From Brachyhypopomus gauderio (taxonomy: Eukaryota > Chordata > Actinopteri > Gymnotiformes > Hypopomidae): a DNA stretch of 64,000 bases. A program made the translations under genes and the position numbers. Positions within the stretch are counted from its first letter, which is position 1, and each line of letters opens with the position of its first letter. Of the stretch, positions 1 to 11,258 are shown piece after piece. The stretch covers positions 16,393,384-16,457,383 of the forward strand of contig NC_135226.1 of assembly GCF_052324685.1 (NCBI RefSeq), read 5' to 3'. Under the pieces are notes generated by a model, which was given only the letters and a program-made list of their open reading frames with translations, was not told the DNA's origin and ran no database searches.

Positions 1-830
1 TTCACTTCACTGTTAGTTCACATATAAGTAATTAATAAGTTGTCTTCATCTATTTTTGTAACTACTCACTTAATCAGTCCTTCATTAATAAGTAGTCTTT
101 GTGTGCATGTGCGCTGGTTTGGGTACGCCCCTGTTTGAATGTCTAGCGATGTCTAGACAATCGCCTTTGTAAGTTCTCTCACCTATCTCTAGTCTCGTTG
201 CACACGTTATGTATTATTGTTGACATTGTCATGAGTGTTGTGTTGTTAGTTTTCGTCACTGCTTTAAACGCATCCTTACATACAGGCTACACTTTACTAT
301 TATACACTGCACACTATAACACTTCCTCATTGTAATTACAGGTCATTACAATGAGGAGTACTTAGTGTTAAGGTAACCGTACTGGGGTGGGTTTCCCGAA
401 ATGTTCTTAGCGCTAAGTACTTCGTAACCTCGTACGTTTCATACGAGGTTACTTAGCGCTAAGAACGTTTCAGGATACTCACCACTGTTAAGTAAATACG
501 TGATTACTTATTCTGAAGTTACTTACTGTGACGTTGCGAGCAGGCAGGATACCGAGATGGGAGCAGCGTTTAAAGCAGTGATGAAAATGAACAACACAAC
601 ACTCATGACAAAGGTCGAACAACAACTGATGAAGGACATGTACAGGACACACACTTACATATCTCAACAATAATACCCAAACCAGCGCACATGCACACAA
701 AGACACGCTGGAGTGACAAGTACATAAGCATTAATGAAGGACTGATTAAGTGAGTAGTTACAAAAATAGATAAAGACAACATATTCATTACTTATATGTG
801 AACTAACAGTGAAGTGAAGAGTAATTAATG
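1..830. repeat. Large foldback (inverted-repeat) element
   Basis: The first ~300 bases recur, reverse-complemented, at about 545-816. For example tgtgtgcatgtgcgctggtt near 100 pairs with its complement near 675-695, and gtcatgagtgttgtgttgtt near 228 pairs with its complement near 590-608. The arms differ by scattered substitutions and small indels. The left end runs off the window, so the full size is unknown. The centre holds a separate small palindromic element. No open frame in it looks real. It may be a non-autonomous DNA transposon; the superfamily is not recognised. Confidence 0.75.
385..484. mobile_element. Small palindromic MITE, PIF/Harbinger-like
   Basis: This is a ~100-bp palindrome starting gggtgggtttcccgaaa, with ttagcgctaagtac near the left arm tip and its mirror on the other side. 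A second copy lies at 45384-45490. Both are flanked by CTG on each side, a 3-bp target duplication of the CWG type used by some fish Harbinger elements. The element has no coding capacity. Family assignment rests only on the duplication length and the palindrome. Confidence 0.6.
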
Positions 831-1055
831 AAAACTATGATGATAATTCTCTATTACTTGTTGCTTAGCTAATACATTAATTAAGGAACTGAAAGTAAGT
901 AGTTACGAAAATTGATGAAGACTACTTATTAATTACTTACATGTGACCTAACATAGTAGTTTATTATAGTGAAGAGTAATTCAGGTAAAACTATGACGAT
1001 AATTCTCCATTACCTATTGCTTAGTTAATAAGTATTTAAACATTAATTAAGGAAC
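815..1055. repeat. Two tandem units of ~150 bp
   Basis: The run beginning gaagagtaattaatgaaaac (about 815) recurs at about 967 as gaagagtaattcaggtaaaa. Both are followed by a similar AT-rich stretch that includes cattaattaaggaac. The unit abuts the right arm of the foldback element and shares short motifs with it, so it may be a partial expansion of that arm. It is non-coding. Confidence 0.6.
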
Positions 1056-4000
1056 CATATTGTAAAGTGTTACCCAAATTTCTATGCAGCACTTGAATTT
1101 TCTTGTCACCTTGTTCGGCTTTGACTTTGTAGACAGGACACACAGCATTCCCCACTCTACTGACCACTCGATGGATCCTGTCTTCCCAGTAGCTACGGAG
1201 CTTGCCTGGTCCTCCTCTCTTGGATAGGTTCCGGACCAGAACTCTGTCACCTGGCTGAAGGGCTATTCCTCTCACCCCTTGATCATAGTATTTTTTTCCT
1301 TTTGCAGAAGATTTCTTACTGTGATCTGATGCAATCTTGTAGGCTTCTTGCATCCTTGTAGCCCATTTTTGTGCAAATTCCTGTCTGCTGGTGTTATCAA
1401 CAGACCTCAGATTGAACAAAAGGTCTACTGGGAGTCATGGAGACCTGCCGTACAGCAAATAAAATGGAGCCAGTACTCTTCTCTAGGTGCAGATAGTCCA
1501 CTGCCACCAACTCAAATGGGGCACTGGTTGAAATTGACCCCATTGGTGCTTTCTCAGGTACTGTGGGAGACTTCTGTTGGATACATGCACATTTTCTTAT
1601 CACATAATCCTCCACCTCTTGCTGCATATACAGCCAGTAGAACTGTTCTCATACCAAATGAATAACTTTATCCGCTCCAATGTGACCCATGTTATCATGT
1701 AGCTGCTGAAGGATGGTGGACTTGAACTGACTTGAGACAACAAGCTGTTTCTTGGACCCTGATTGCCGGTACAACACTCCTTGTTCCACAACAAGCCTAC
1801 TCCATTCCCTCACCAGCCTTCGGACCTCTCGGGACATTTTCTTCTTCTCAGATTATTTTGTGGTCCATCCAGTTTCTCTCAGCTTCAACACTTCCTGGAT
1901 TACCTCATCACCCTTCTGTGCTTGTTCCATGTCTTGTGGGCTAATGACCATTACCCCTGTTGGTTCTACCTTAGCTACAGAGGTCATCTGCAAAGCTGCT
2001 ACCCAAGGCACCTCATCTTCTTCCATGCCCTTGTTCTCTTGCCACACAGCAGTTACCTCCTCTGGAGACAGACTTTCTGTGAATTCTGCCATCTCTCCTG
2101 GCAGAGAAACTGGGTACCGGGACAATGTGTCTGCATCAACATTAACTTTACCAGGACGATACTTGATGTAAAAATAGAAGTCTGCCAGCTCTCCGACCCA
2201 GCGATGTCCCACAGCATTAAGTCGAGCTGTGCTCAAGATGTAGGTGAGTGGGTTGTTATCTGTGTAGACTGTGAAATTTGGAGCATAATACAAGTAGTCT
2301 CGAAATTTGTCACAAATAGCCCATTTCAAAGCTAAGAACTCAAGCTTGCCTGAATGCAGATGGTAGTTTTTTTCAGCTGTCCTGAGTGTTCTGGACCCAT
2401 ATGCCATCACTTGCAACTGATCTTGTTGTTGTTGGTACAACACTGCTCCTAGACCCTAATTTGATGCATCCATGTGAAGAATAAACGGTAAATTGAAATC
2501 AGGATACGCAAGCACAGGAGGAGATATTAACCTTTTTACAATTGCTTGTACCACTTCACTGTGTTCAGCTGTCCACTGTACTGGAGTCCTCAAAGGTAAT
2601 TGAGAATTAGTTTTACTTTTGACTGACTTTGGTGTTAATGCCTTCCCCAATTCCCGAAAACCCTGGAGCAGCTCAAACAGTGGCTAGGCTAGCCTGGAGA
2701 AATCTTGGATGAACGACCGGTAGTAACTCAGGAACCCAAGAAGTGCTCTCACCTCTCCCACTGTGGCTGGCCTTCTGTCTCCCAACTGTCTGACTGCCTC
2801 CAGATCTTTGGGGTCAATCTGCACTCCCTCTCCTGACACCAGCCGGCCCACATACCGCACTTGCCGCTGAAACAGTTCACACTTTGTGGGTCTCAACTTG
2901 ATTCCACAGGCCCTCAACCTTCCCAGGATCTGCTTCAGATTGGTCACATGGTCAGAAAATGGACATCATCCAGGTATGGGGAGCAGCATTCATCATGTAA
3001 TCCAGGGCAACCTCCATACACCTTTGGAACGCTGCTGGTGCATTACTGAGCCCGAACGGTATCTGGACCCACTGATATAGGCCCCATGGGGTACTAAAAG
3101 CAGTGCAATGTTGAGACTTCTCATCTACAAACCCCTGGTGGTAAGTCGACCCTTGGTCTAAGATGGAGAACCATGAATGTCCACCAAGATTATCCAACAG
3201 GTCCTGAATGCGAGGCAAGGGATGCCTCTCTGGCACAGTCTTGCGATTCAGTCCTCTAAAGTCCACACACAGCCTTAAGCTGGAATCTTTCTTCCGGACA
3301 CAGACCACTGGTGAGGAGTAAGAGGAAGTTGACTTTGTAATCCAGCCCCTCTCCAGCAAGGTCTGTACATACCCCTTCACCTCGTTGTACAATGACCTTG
3401 GGATGGCGTTGTAACTCTTTTGCACCGGAATATCATCCTTCAGATGGATTTTTAACTTCAGAGATGGAGCATAACCAATGTCTCTGTCATTTCTGAAGAA
3501 CACATCAGACTCCTCATACAGCATTTGTCTGACTACAACCTGCTCTTCTTCTTCTAGATGTGACAAGTCCACAGGCAGATGCCACCTTTGGTCAGCAGGA
3601 GCGTTTGTGTGGTTTGTGAAGGTGGAATTCACCTGGACAGTACTGACCTGGGTACTCTGTGGTTCAGAATGCTGGTGGCCTTGGGCAGGTAAAACTGCCC
3701 CCACTTCTTCCACCAAACCCAATGCGGTATGTTGCGGTAGATACACACTGTGTTTGGTCACATTCTGCACAGGGATTTCCACAACCTTGGTGGCTCCTGC
3801 TGGTACATAGATAACCACTGGCCATACCTCCAACCCTCCAGGCAATCTTCCCTCTACCATTGGTTCAAAGCACATCACTCCACCTTTTGGCCATGCTCTC
3901 ACTCTGCACCTCACGGGCTGTATTTGCTCAGGCTGGATCACCACACCTCGCTTGCCCACCTTCACTGTGCAGCAACGTGACATGTTCTCGTTCCAAGATT

Positions 4001-5982
4001 TCTGGGTGGCTGAGGCAACAATCTTTGCAGCTTGTTCATCTAAGCTCAGTATCTCACTCACCAGGGCACTTAAACTCAGGGGGTCAGTAGCTCCTCCATT
4101 TCCCTTTATTAGTTCTCCAATCACATTTATCCCCAACAGGGGACGGTCAAGACAACTCTGAGACCAAAAATGGAACTTGGATGGACCACTTGCCTTGGCC
4201 TCTGCTCACAATCTCCAAGTCTGCCTCGATCCAGCCGTCAAAGGGGATATGGGAACCATTAGCAGCAGTCACGTACAAAGGTTCATCAAGTAAAACATCC
4301 AATGACTTGACTTGAGTGATTTAACCCACTCCCTCCCAAAGATACTCACTTGGGCCCCGGTATCCAACAGCATTCTTGTCTGAACTCCATTAATTTGGAA
4401 GACACTAGACACTTACCTCCAATCACTTGAGCGCGTCGCCATCCACTACTGCCGACTCCCTCAATACTCTCTGTTGGTTGACCAACAGCAGCCACTTTCA
4501 CTTAGAGGGGGGACAAATAAGATGGTTGAGTCACAGGGCATCCCTCCCCAGTGACTTCGCCTCGTTTCCTGACCAACTTCTGCAGCCCGCAGCACGATGT
4601 CCTACTTGACCACATCGGAAACAATGTCGACACTGCTCTGGTCCTTGCTGAATGCACATACGACATTTCCCCTTGACCTTCTGCCGCTGACTGCTAGTGG
4701 GTGGTCTGAACAAGGTGTTTGATGACGCATACAGAATAGTGTCTTGAGGTACAAACCGGGTAGGAGCAGAAGAGCCATACTGGGCACTGGTTGTTGGATA
4801 CTGGTTAGTGACTGCAGGGGGGAACTGGATAGTATTCGGCGGGGCTGTACTGACCCAAGGAAATTCTGTATGGCCAGACTTCACCAACTTATCCACATTC
4901 TGCGTTAGGGCAGCAAGTTGTTGAATAACAGCCTGATTGGCTTCTACTGCTGATTTGGTCAATGTGGGTTGTTGCTCCTGCACCCCTGGATGCTGTGTAG
5001 CGCTCATTATGGCTGCCTTTGGCTTTGTTAAGACAGCCAACCGCTTCATTCTCTCTGCTTCCTCAGTGGCTAATCTAGTGACCTGATCCAAAATTACACC
5101 ATCTTTAACCTTAGGATCACCAAGTAAGGGCTTCAAATTACACCTAATTTCACTACTTCTCTCATTTAGCCCCTAATAAAGAGAATGTACAAATACCCCC
5201 AGTACCAACCCCTTATCATAATTAAAATCATTATCATTATGACTAGATGCCAAGAGTACACGTTGTCTTAAATTCATTAAACGATACACAAACTGCTGTG
5301 GTGTCTCTTTATCCTGCTGTTTTGCATTCTTCATTCTTGGAAAGGTTCTGTACTACTTTTATCTCTAATATGATTACGAAGTAATGTTTTAAGCTCTGCA
5401 ACAGTTAGATCATCTTTATTAGTTAACAACTCTTTAAAATTACCACCTTTGGTTACTTTAAGTACAGCTCTTATGACCTCTGAGTCTGTGAACCCATCAC
5501 GCACTGCCTCATCAATTTGCTTACACAATTGTGTGAATGGAATCTCGGACCCCGAGTCAGAGAATTGGCCCCCTTGAATTTTAAACTCTCTCCTATGTAA
5601 GAAAGCTGCAACATCACTGATTTTAACCACTTGAGTGGTGACCTGTACCTGTACATTTCCCATCCCCCCAATGTCTGTATTAACATTATCTGTAGAACTA
5701 GATTCTACTTGAGAGGGAACCGAATGATCCATTCTGTTGGTTGTGACGGAGTTCAGTCCCTGAGATAAAGGGTTAGACTGTGTACTCTCGTCTCTACTTC
5801 CCATTAGTTCTCATCCTGCAGGGATAGCAAGAAAGCCATTCCTTCATCTTCTAACCCTAAGAGTCTTTCACCTTTCAAATAGTCTATGATGTAATAAAAG
5901 AGTTGTGATTCAGAGCATTTACGCAATTCAGGATTTTCTTCAAACGACGCTGCCAGTTTGTAGAGCTGAGTTGAATTCATGG

Positions 5983-6280
5983 CCTGGCGGTTAGCGAACT
6001 GATCTTGTGACCGGAGGGTCGTGGGTTCGATTCCCAGACAGGCCATGACTGAAGTGCCCTTGAGCAAGGCACCTAACCACAACTGCTCCCCGGGCGCCGG
6101 GCTAGGGCTGCCCACCGCTCTGGGCACGTGTGATCCACAGCCCCCTAGTAACCACTAGTGTGTGTGTGTGTGTGTGTGTGTTCTGACTGCACAGATGGGT
6201 TAAAAGCGGAAGACAAATTTCGATTGGGGTGTAAAAACCACAATTGACAAAATATGGCACATTTCATTTCATTTCAATTA
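5983..6280 (+). mobile_element. tRNA-derived SINE inserted in the Gypsy fossil
   Basis: The head is tRNA-like: a box A-like run (ggcggttagcgaactg) and a box B (ggttcgattccc), the usual internal pol III promoter pair. It is followed by the fish SINE run cttgagcaaggcacctaacc. The body includes a (GT)n stretch at ~6160-6182, and the tail is rich in atttc repeats. It lies within the gag side of the Gypsy fossil and so is younger than it. A clean target duplication was not found. Confidence 0.8.
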
Positions 6281-6419
6281 AGCAGTGGAAGCCTCTTGTA
6301 TATCTCCCACAAAAGCTCTTGCCGTGGTTCTGAGGATGCCATTTTCTCTGGATACAGCTGCTACTCTAGACAACCCATACCTTCAGTGCCGTTCAATGCA
6401 GTTCCATGACCCAGGCAGC

Positions 6420-6437
6420 ATCCGGGACGAGCCCCCA
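6420..6437 (-). other. Primer-binding site, tRNA-Pro type
   Basis: On the minus strand this reads TGGGGGCTCGTCCCGGAT. That matches the 3' end complement of tRNA-Pro at 17 of 18 positions, as known from retroelements primed by tRNA-Pro. It lies two bases inside the LTR end (TGTTACCGG at 6440), which is the expected geometry and fixes the orientation of the element. Confidence 0.75.
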
Positions 6438-6439
6438 AT

Positions 6440-6660
6440 TGTTACCGGCCTCAGGCCTAGGCGCAACCTGCGGCACGGTACAAACGTCCTGTTTCCCTTA
6501 AAAGAGAGACGGACACAGAAGTCAACGTGTGCAAACTGGCGTTCTTTATTTATACAAATATCAACAAATAGAAACCCTTAATAACAGTTATTATTAGAAA
6601 AAATGCATAATCTTAAATCAGACATTTAAACAAGATTAACAGTCAAATACAAACAAACAC

Positions 6661-6712
<52 letters not shown>

Positions 6713-7349
6713 GCATAAGCAAAGAAACAACCTTAAACCAACATCACTAATGAAATCAATTAGACAAACCCAAAACTTAAGAAGGACCATAATCAAGAAA
6801 ATAAATAAATAACTCCTACAAGCACTTACGCAACATAACCCATAATCAGAAAGGACAAATATCAGAGAAGCCAATAACTATAAACCCCTTAACCCCACAT
6901 ACAACCCAATAATAAACTTCATTCAGCATTTAATAAGTACTACTTATCTCAAGCAGTACAAAAGTGCACCAGAAATGTTCTATTACAAGTATTTACGTTA
7001 AGGTAGCCAATGATTGTTTTAACTTGAGCTTAACCCAACCAATAGCCTCCATTCATTCATTCATTAAGAACTCATTGTCTGAGCCAGCTAATGGTGTGCT
7101 GCACTCACACGTGTTTCCAGCTACGTGAGAATCATACACTGCATCTAACCAAAGATACATAATACATTTTAAAACCATGTAGAGAAAAGGCAAAAGTGGA
7201 ATAAAACCATATTTTTCGTACCTTAAAAGAGAGACGGACACAGAAATCAGCGTGTGCAAACTGGCGTTCTGAAGAATACTTCCTCACTGCCAGTTTTATA
7301 GCCTGGACCGATCTCTCCTTACGGCGTGCCCCCTGCTGGTCTAGTGCCA
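6440..7349 (-). repeat. LTR of the Gypsy fossil
   Basis: Minus-strand ends are TGGCACTAG (near 7349) and ...GGTAACA (6440). A TATA-like ggctataaaac lies near 7297. A ~50-bp block (gaacgccagtttgcacacg and flank) occurs twice, near 7221-7271 and 6496-6545, and an AATAAA lies beside the second copy. Between the two blocks lies ~670 bp of AT-rich DNA with a TAA microsatellite. The outer end is a best guess from the TG/CA rule. Confidence 0.6.
6660..6712. repeat. (TAA)n microsatellite
   Basis: An uninterrupted trinucleotide run of about 17 units inside the LTR. It is likely polymorphic in length. Confidence 0.95.
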
Positions 7350-7439
7350 TTATTTAGTACTTTAAGCTGATTTGATTCCAAACCCATATGAAGTTTATTA
7401 AAAAAAACCCCCCAAATCACACCATAATAAAAATAAAAC

Positions 7440-7905
7440 TGTTACGGAACAGCTCCGGACCCTTCCCTGTGGGTGTGTCATGTCGTCGTCTGCGTGCAGT
7501 TATGTCCATGTTTGTACTTCCGTGCATGGACGTAATTTTGATTTCAAAAGTGGGGGGGACATGGATTCGTCGCTATTTAAATATTTGGTTTTAACCGTAA
7601 AAAATGGGGGTTACCCCCCCCCCCCCCAAATTACATCCGTGCTTCCGTGGGTGTGGGTTGTTTGTGAGCGTGTTCGTTTGTTACACCTGTGCCTTGTCTC
7701 GAGGTCACGTAGGTCTGTGTAATTCACCTATTTAAAGTGCGTTCGCGCAGTGTCGTGTGCTCGTCTTTGTCTAAAGCTACGTGTCTGTATGAGTGTGTGT
7801 GCGCTACTCTGACTACGCACGGAGCTTACACTGGTCGTTTACATTAAATGTTATATGTTTCACCGTAATCGTCTTGGTACCTGCCTCCTACTCCCGGACG
7901 TTACA
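7440..7905 (+). repeat. LTR of a Gypsy-like family (family A)
   Basis: It begins TGTTACGGAACAGC and ends CGGACGTTACA. It aligns along its length with the reverse complement of the LTR at 51921-52270 and, more loosely, with those at 46983-47660 and 52384-52878. Shared landmarks include cacctgtg(c/g)cttgtct and a conserved gtgcgttcg(c/t)gca(g/a)tgt block just after a tttaa-type box. No short flanking duplication is seen, so it may be the 5' LTR of a longer copy rather than a solo LTR. A hAT MITE is nested in it. Confidence 0.8.
7525..7641. mobile_element. hAT-type MITE (117 bp)
   Basis: The terminal inverted repeats read CATGGACGTAATTT and, from the other end, CACGGATGTAATTT. They are flanked by a perfect 8-bp direct repeat, cttccgtg, at 7517-7524 and 7642-7649. 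An 8-bp duplication is the hAT signature. The interior holds G and C homopolymer runs. It is absent from the otherwise similar family A LTRs, which confirms it as an insertion. Confidence 0.85.
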
Positions 7906-8231
7906 GAAAGACGAGCCGAATAAAAGAAGGTATGCCTGGATACGCCACCAGGGCGCCTAAGGGAAGGAGAAAGAGCTGACGTCACCATGGCTCTTCTCCA
8001 GTCCGGCGTCCTGAAGCCCCCGTCTCCGAGCAGGAGATGATGCAGAGCCCCATCTGCGCTTACATGCTCTGTGCCGCTCGGAGTACGGAAGACGCTGAGA
8101 TGGCCGAACACCTCCGTCAGTCCGCGGTGCGTATATAGGAGGAACAACACTCCACCGCGTCCCTAGAGCCGCCACCCGGGGCTGTGGGCGGTTGTGTTTC
8201 GGGGAAGGGGAGAATCATGCCATGACGCGCT

Positions 8232-8792
8232 ATGACGCGCGAAACCAACCCCCTGGCTAAAACCGGAGAGGGTACGGAGGACCCGCTGGTCATTTACGCG
8301 GGGATGGTGAGCACTAACCCTCCAGAGGACGAGTCCGGGAGTGAGGACTCGGAGGAGGAAGAGAAGGAGGGTGGAGCCGGCTACTCACCTTCCGTCTACT
8401 CCGTGCCGACTGTGTACTACGGCGAGGAGACGGAGGACACCAGCCCTCCACCGTCGGAGTGGTCAGAGAACACTGAGCACTCTGATGAAGAGGAGAAGGA
8501 AGACACCAGCCCTCCGCCGTCGGAGTGGTCAGAGAACATTGAGCACTCTGATGAAGAGGAGAAGGAGGTGGTCAGCCCCCCTCCGTCGTGGTACTCAGAC
8601 CCGTCGGGATACGAAAAGCGGGGCGAGGAGAGTGAGGGGGAAAGTCTCCGGTCCGTGAGTTCGCTCCCGACCGTTTATACAGGGGGTGGGAGCGGACCGA
8701 ACAGTCCGCCCGTGTCGGAGAGCGGGGATTCCAGTGAGGAGGAGCCCATGGAGCACTCGCAGTGTGAGACCCCAGCTCGGTTCATGGACTGA
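8232..8792 (+). CDS. Hypothetical acidic repeat ORF, probably element-borne
   Basis: The 186-residue open frame is rich in Glu, Ser and Pro. About residues 70-125 hold a 22-residue unit repeated about 2.5 times (core DTSPPPSEWSEN, then EHSDEEEKE); the underlying DNA repeats with a 66-bp period. No transmembrane segment, zinc finger or known domain is seen. It lies ~330 bp downstream of the family A LTR on the same strand and upstream of a 54-bp tandem repeat, so it most likely belongs to the internal region of that LTR element. I do not recognise the protein. The GC-rich composition differs sharply from the AT-rich OR neighbourhood. It could also be non-coding, with the frame kept open by the repeat. 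Confidence 0.4.
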   Translation: MTRETNPLAKTGEGTEDPLVIYAGMVSTNPPEDESGSEDSEEEEKEGGAGYSPSVYSVPTVYYGEETEDTSPPPSEWSENTEHSDEEEKEDTSPPPSEWSENIEHSDEEEKEVVSPPPSWYSDPSGYEKRGEESEGESLRSVSSLPTVYTGGGSGPNSPPVSESGDSSEEEPMEHSQCETPARFMD

Positions 8793-8989
8793 AGCGTAGC
8801 CGAGGAGGAAGAGCCGGCAATGGACACCACCCCCGATACCAGAGCCAGGGGAGGCTGGCCTGGCACCAGAGGGGCCTCCTACGGGGGGTTCCTAGAGAGG
8901 GCGAAGGGGCGCCGACAGGCATATGGGGCGGCAAGCCCCTACAGCAATCCTGGAGAGAGCCGCGGACCTGGGAGGATGGTTGCCGCGAG

Positions 8990-10255
8990 ACCTGCCAGTC
9001 GCACTGCCTCCAAGCGGGATACAGGTCGAGCTGCACCTCGCGCGTCCACCGGTAGTGCTGCCACTAAGCGGACGACCAGTCGTGCTGCACCTCGCGCGTC
9101 TGCCAGATGTGAATTGAATTGAATCACTTTATTTATCCCCAAGGGGGCAATTATTATTGGGCACAACATCACAAGACATCACAAGACAAACAAACATGAA
9201 TACCAATCACAAGCAAGGAGTCTAATATCCAAAGATAAATATCAGTGTTCATTTAGTAATCTAATGGCTTCAGGAACAAAGGTCACTCTCCACCGAACAG
9301 TCCGACATCTAAGACAACGATACCTATGGCCATGAGGCAAAAGTTCAAACTCATGATGAAGAGCATGTGAAGGATCATTAATAATAGACCGACCTTTCTT
9401 CAGTGTTAGCTGTTTGTGCAATGCACTCAAAGGTCTAAGTGGGAGTCCGACAATTTTTGAACATGTAGATACTAAATACTGCAACCGTTTCCTATTTTTT
9501 AAGCTCAGAGACTGGAACCAACAGATAAAAGAAAATGAAACAACACTCTTAATAAAAGAACAATAAAATGTAAACAACACAGATGTATCAACGGAAAAGG
9601 ACTTAAGCTTCCTAAGAAAATACATACGTTGCTGACCTTTTTTTAAAATAGTCTCTGTGTTGTCTTCGAATTTTAATTTATCATCAAGAATTGTCCCCAA
9701 GTATTTGTAAGTGCTAACTTTCTCTACTGCTCGTCCGTTTATATAGGTATCAGAATTCACAGGTGGCAACTTGGAAAAATCAATAATCATCTCCTTGGTT
9801 TTCGAGACATTCATCACTAGGTATGAACGTTCACACCAATCTATAAACTCCTGCAAAGCTGGACCATGATCCTGATTTTCACCAGAGAGCAGAGACAATA
9901 GAACTGTATCATCTGCAAATTTTATAATGTACTGATTTTCATGACCACTTCTACAGATATCAGTGTATAGGATGAATAGTAACGGGGACAATACGCACCC
10001 TTGAGGTGAACCACTAGAAGTATACATAATGTCTGAGAGGGTTCCATTTACAAGTACCCTCTGTGACCTCTTGGTCAAGAAGTTCATAATCCAACATATC
10101 AGCCCATACTCTAATCTAAAAGAATATAAAAGTTTCTCAGCTAATAAAAAAGGCTGTAAAGTATTAAATGCAGAAGAAAAGTGCTGCCCCTAAGCGGTCG
10201 ACCGGTCGCGCTGCACCTCGCGCGTCCACCAGAGGGGCGTCCCCCAAGCGGTCGG
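8990..10255. repeat. 54-bp tandem repeat interrupted by a LINE
   Basis: Units carry gctgcacctcgcgcgtccac followed by a cctaagcgg or actaagcgg core. They occur at ~9028, ~9082 and, after the LINE, ~10210-10240. One frame would read RAAPRAS repeats. The repeat phase is continuous across the LINE insertion, so the array predates it. Confidence 0.7.
9112..10181 (-). mobile_element. 5'-truncated LINE (CR1/L2/Rex1-like), RT C-terminal half
   Basis: The minus-strand frame is open from ~10178 to 9242. Motifs are FSSAFNTLQP at the start, GSPQGCVLSPLLF, then FADDTVLL (the reverse transcriptase catalytic box), SKTKEMIIDF and YKYLG. These are typical of CR1/L2-group non-LTR retrotransposons in fish. The 3' end (low coordinates) has tttatttatccccaaggggg and a short gaatt repeat tail. 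No stop interrupts the ~300-codon remnant, so the insertion is fairly young. The 5' truncation is usual for target-primed insertion. The exact clade is uncertain. Confidence 0.85.
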
Positions 10256-10329
10256 CCAATTAAAAATAATTTTATTTAAAATTTCCAACCCCTTACAAGA
10301 GCGGAAGTGTTGCTGCGCCGTGGTGAGTG

Positions 10330-10921
10330 TAAAAAATATTTGCACTGTGAAAAAATTAACCAAAACTCTCTCTACTAACATGATTCGAGCGGGCACCAGA
10401 ATGAAGCATAGGGGTGGATCAGTGATGATTTGGGCATTCCCTTGGTCCAATACTTCTGCTAGATGGGAGCGTCACAGCCAAGGACTACTGAACCATTCTG
10501 GAGGACCATGTGCATCCAATGGATCAAACATTGTATACTGAAGGTGGTGCTGTGTATCAGGATGACAACGCACCAATACACACAGCAAGACTGGTGAAAG
10601 ATTGGTTTGATGACCATGAAAGTGAAGTTGAACATCTCCCATGGCCTGCACAGTCACCAGATCTAAATATTACTGAGCCACTTTGGGGTGTTTTGGAGGA
10701 GCGAGTGAGGAAACGTTTTCCTCCACCAGCATCATGTAGTGACCTGATGTAGTGACCTGGCCACTATCCTGCTTAAAATCCCTCTGACCGCTGTGCAGGA
10801 CTTGTATATATCATTCCCAAGATGAAATGATGCTGTATTGGCCAGAAAAGGAGGCCCTACATCATACTAATAAATTATTGTGGTCTAAAACAAGGTGCTT
10901 CAGTTTCATTGTCCAACCCCT
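10330..10921 (+). mobile_element. Tc1-like transposon remnant
   Basis: The frame shows MKHRGGSVMIWA, then VYQDDNAPIHTARLV and SPDLNITEPLWGVLEER. These are the second Asp and the Glu of a Tc1/mariner DDE transposase catalytic core. The right end reads cagtttcattgtccaacccc, a terminal inverted repeat of a fish Tc1 family. The left terminus and the N-terminal half are gone, and the frame is broken after SCSDLM, where a short duplicated gtagtgacctg is seen. It abuts the end of the 54-bp repeat region. Confidence 0.85.
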
Positions 10922-10968
10922 ATAGTTCAAAGCAGTACCAGTTAGGCTGCCCCAGTCTCTTTTACAAT

Positions 10969-11167
10969 TACACTTACATTTATGGCATTTGGCAGACGCC
11001 TTTATCCAGAGCGACTTACATTTTTATCTCATTTTTTATACAAATGAGCAATTGAGGGTTAAGGGCCTTGCTCAGGGGCACCTCAGTCATGGCCTCAGGT
11101 CTGGGAATCGAACCCACGACCCTCCAGTCACAAGACCAGTTCCCGAACCACTAGGCCATGACTGCCC
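10969..11167 (-). mobile_element. tRNA-derived SINE (V-SINE/HE1-like)
   Basis: Read on the minus strand, it has a tRNA-like head with box B (ggttcgattccc). The shared run gagcaaggcccttaaccct follows, then the fish SINE core gtcgctctggataaaggcgt (near 11008-11026 on the plus strand, complemented) and catttggcagacgcc. This core is characteristic of V-SINE-type elements. It is non-coding. Confidence 0.8.
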
Positions 11168-11258
11168 TATTAATCAATTACTCAGTGTACAATGGTCTAC
11201 GGTGCCCAAACCAGTGCTAACGTCAATAAGAAGTATAGGTTGACTAGACAGGTTAGCC

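Larger units (their letters stand above)
1036..7349 (-). mobile_element. Ty3/Gypsy-type LTR retrotransposon fossil
   Basis: Reading on the minus strand, the parts appear in Gypsy order. The gag region is at about 5804-4531, with a CCHC zinc knuckle (FRCGQVGHRAAGC) near its end. The reverse transcriptase region is at about 4136-2684, with LCVDFRGLN and GLSNAPAAFQRCM visible. RNase H is at about 2443-1853 (FTVYTDNNPLTYI) and integrase remnants at about 1627-1036. One LTR is recognised at the high-coordinate end, next to a primer-binding site. The copy is broken in many places (roughly half a dozen or more), so it is an old fossil rather than an active element. A SINE has inserted into its gag side. 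The clade within Gypsy is not assigned. Confidence 0.9.
7906..10255 (+). mobile_element. Internal region of a family A LTR element, fossil, split by a LINE
   Basis: GC-rich DNA follows the LTR directly. It carries the acidic ORF and ends in 54-bp repeats that resume after the LINE (near 10182). No reverse transcriptase or integrase was recognised here. The copy looks incomplete and is at least older than the LINE inside it. Linkage to the LTR is inferred from adjacency and strand. Confidence 0.45.

Noticed and set aside
5983-6055. Possible tRNA gene
   Set aside because: Box A and B are present but the fold does not close as a tRNA, and the SINE body and tail follow directly.
7860-8175. Minus-strand frames near the LTR
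   Set aside because: Antisense to GC-rich element DNA with no recognisable motif.
11095-11167. Possible minus-strand tRNA gene
   Set aside because: It is the head of a SINE whose V-type core continues to 10969.
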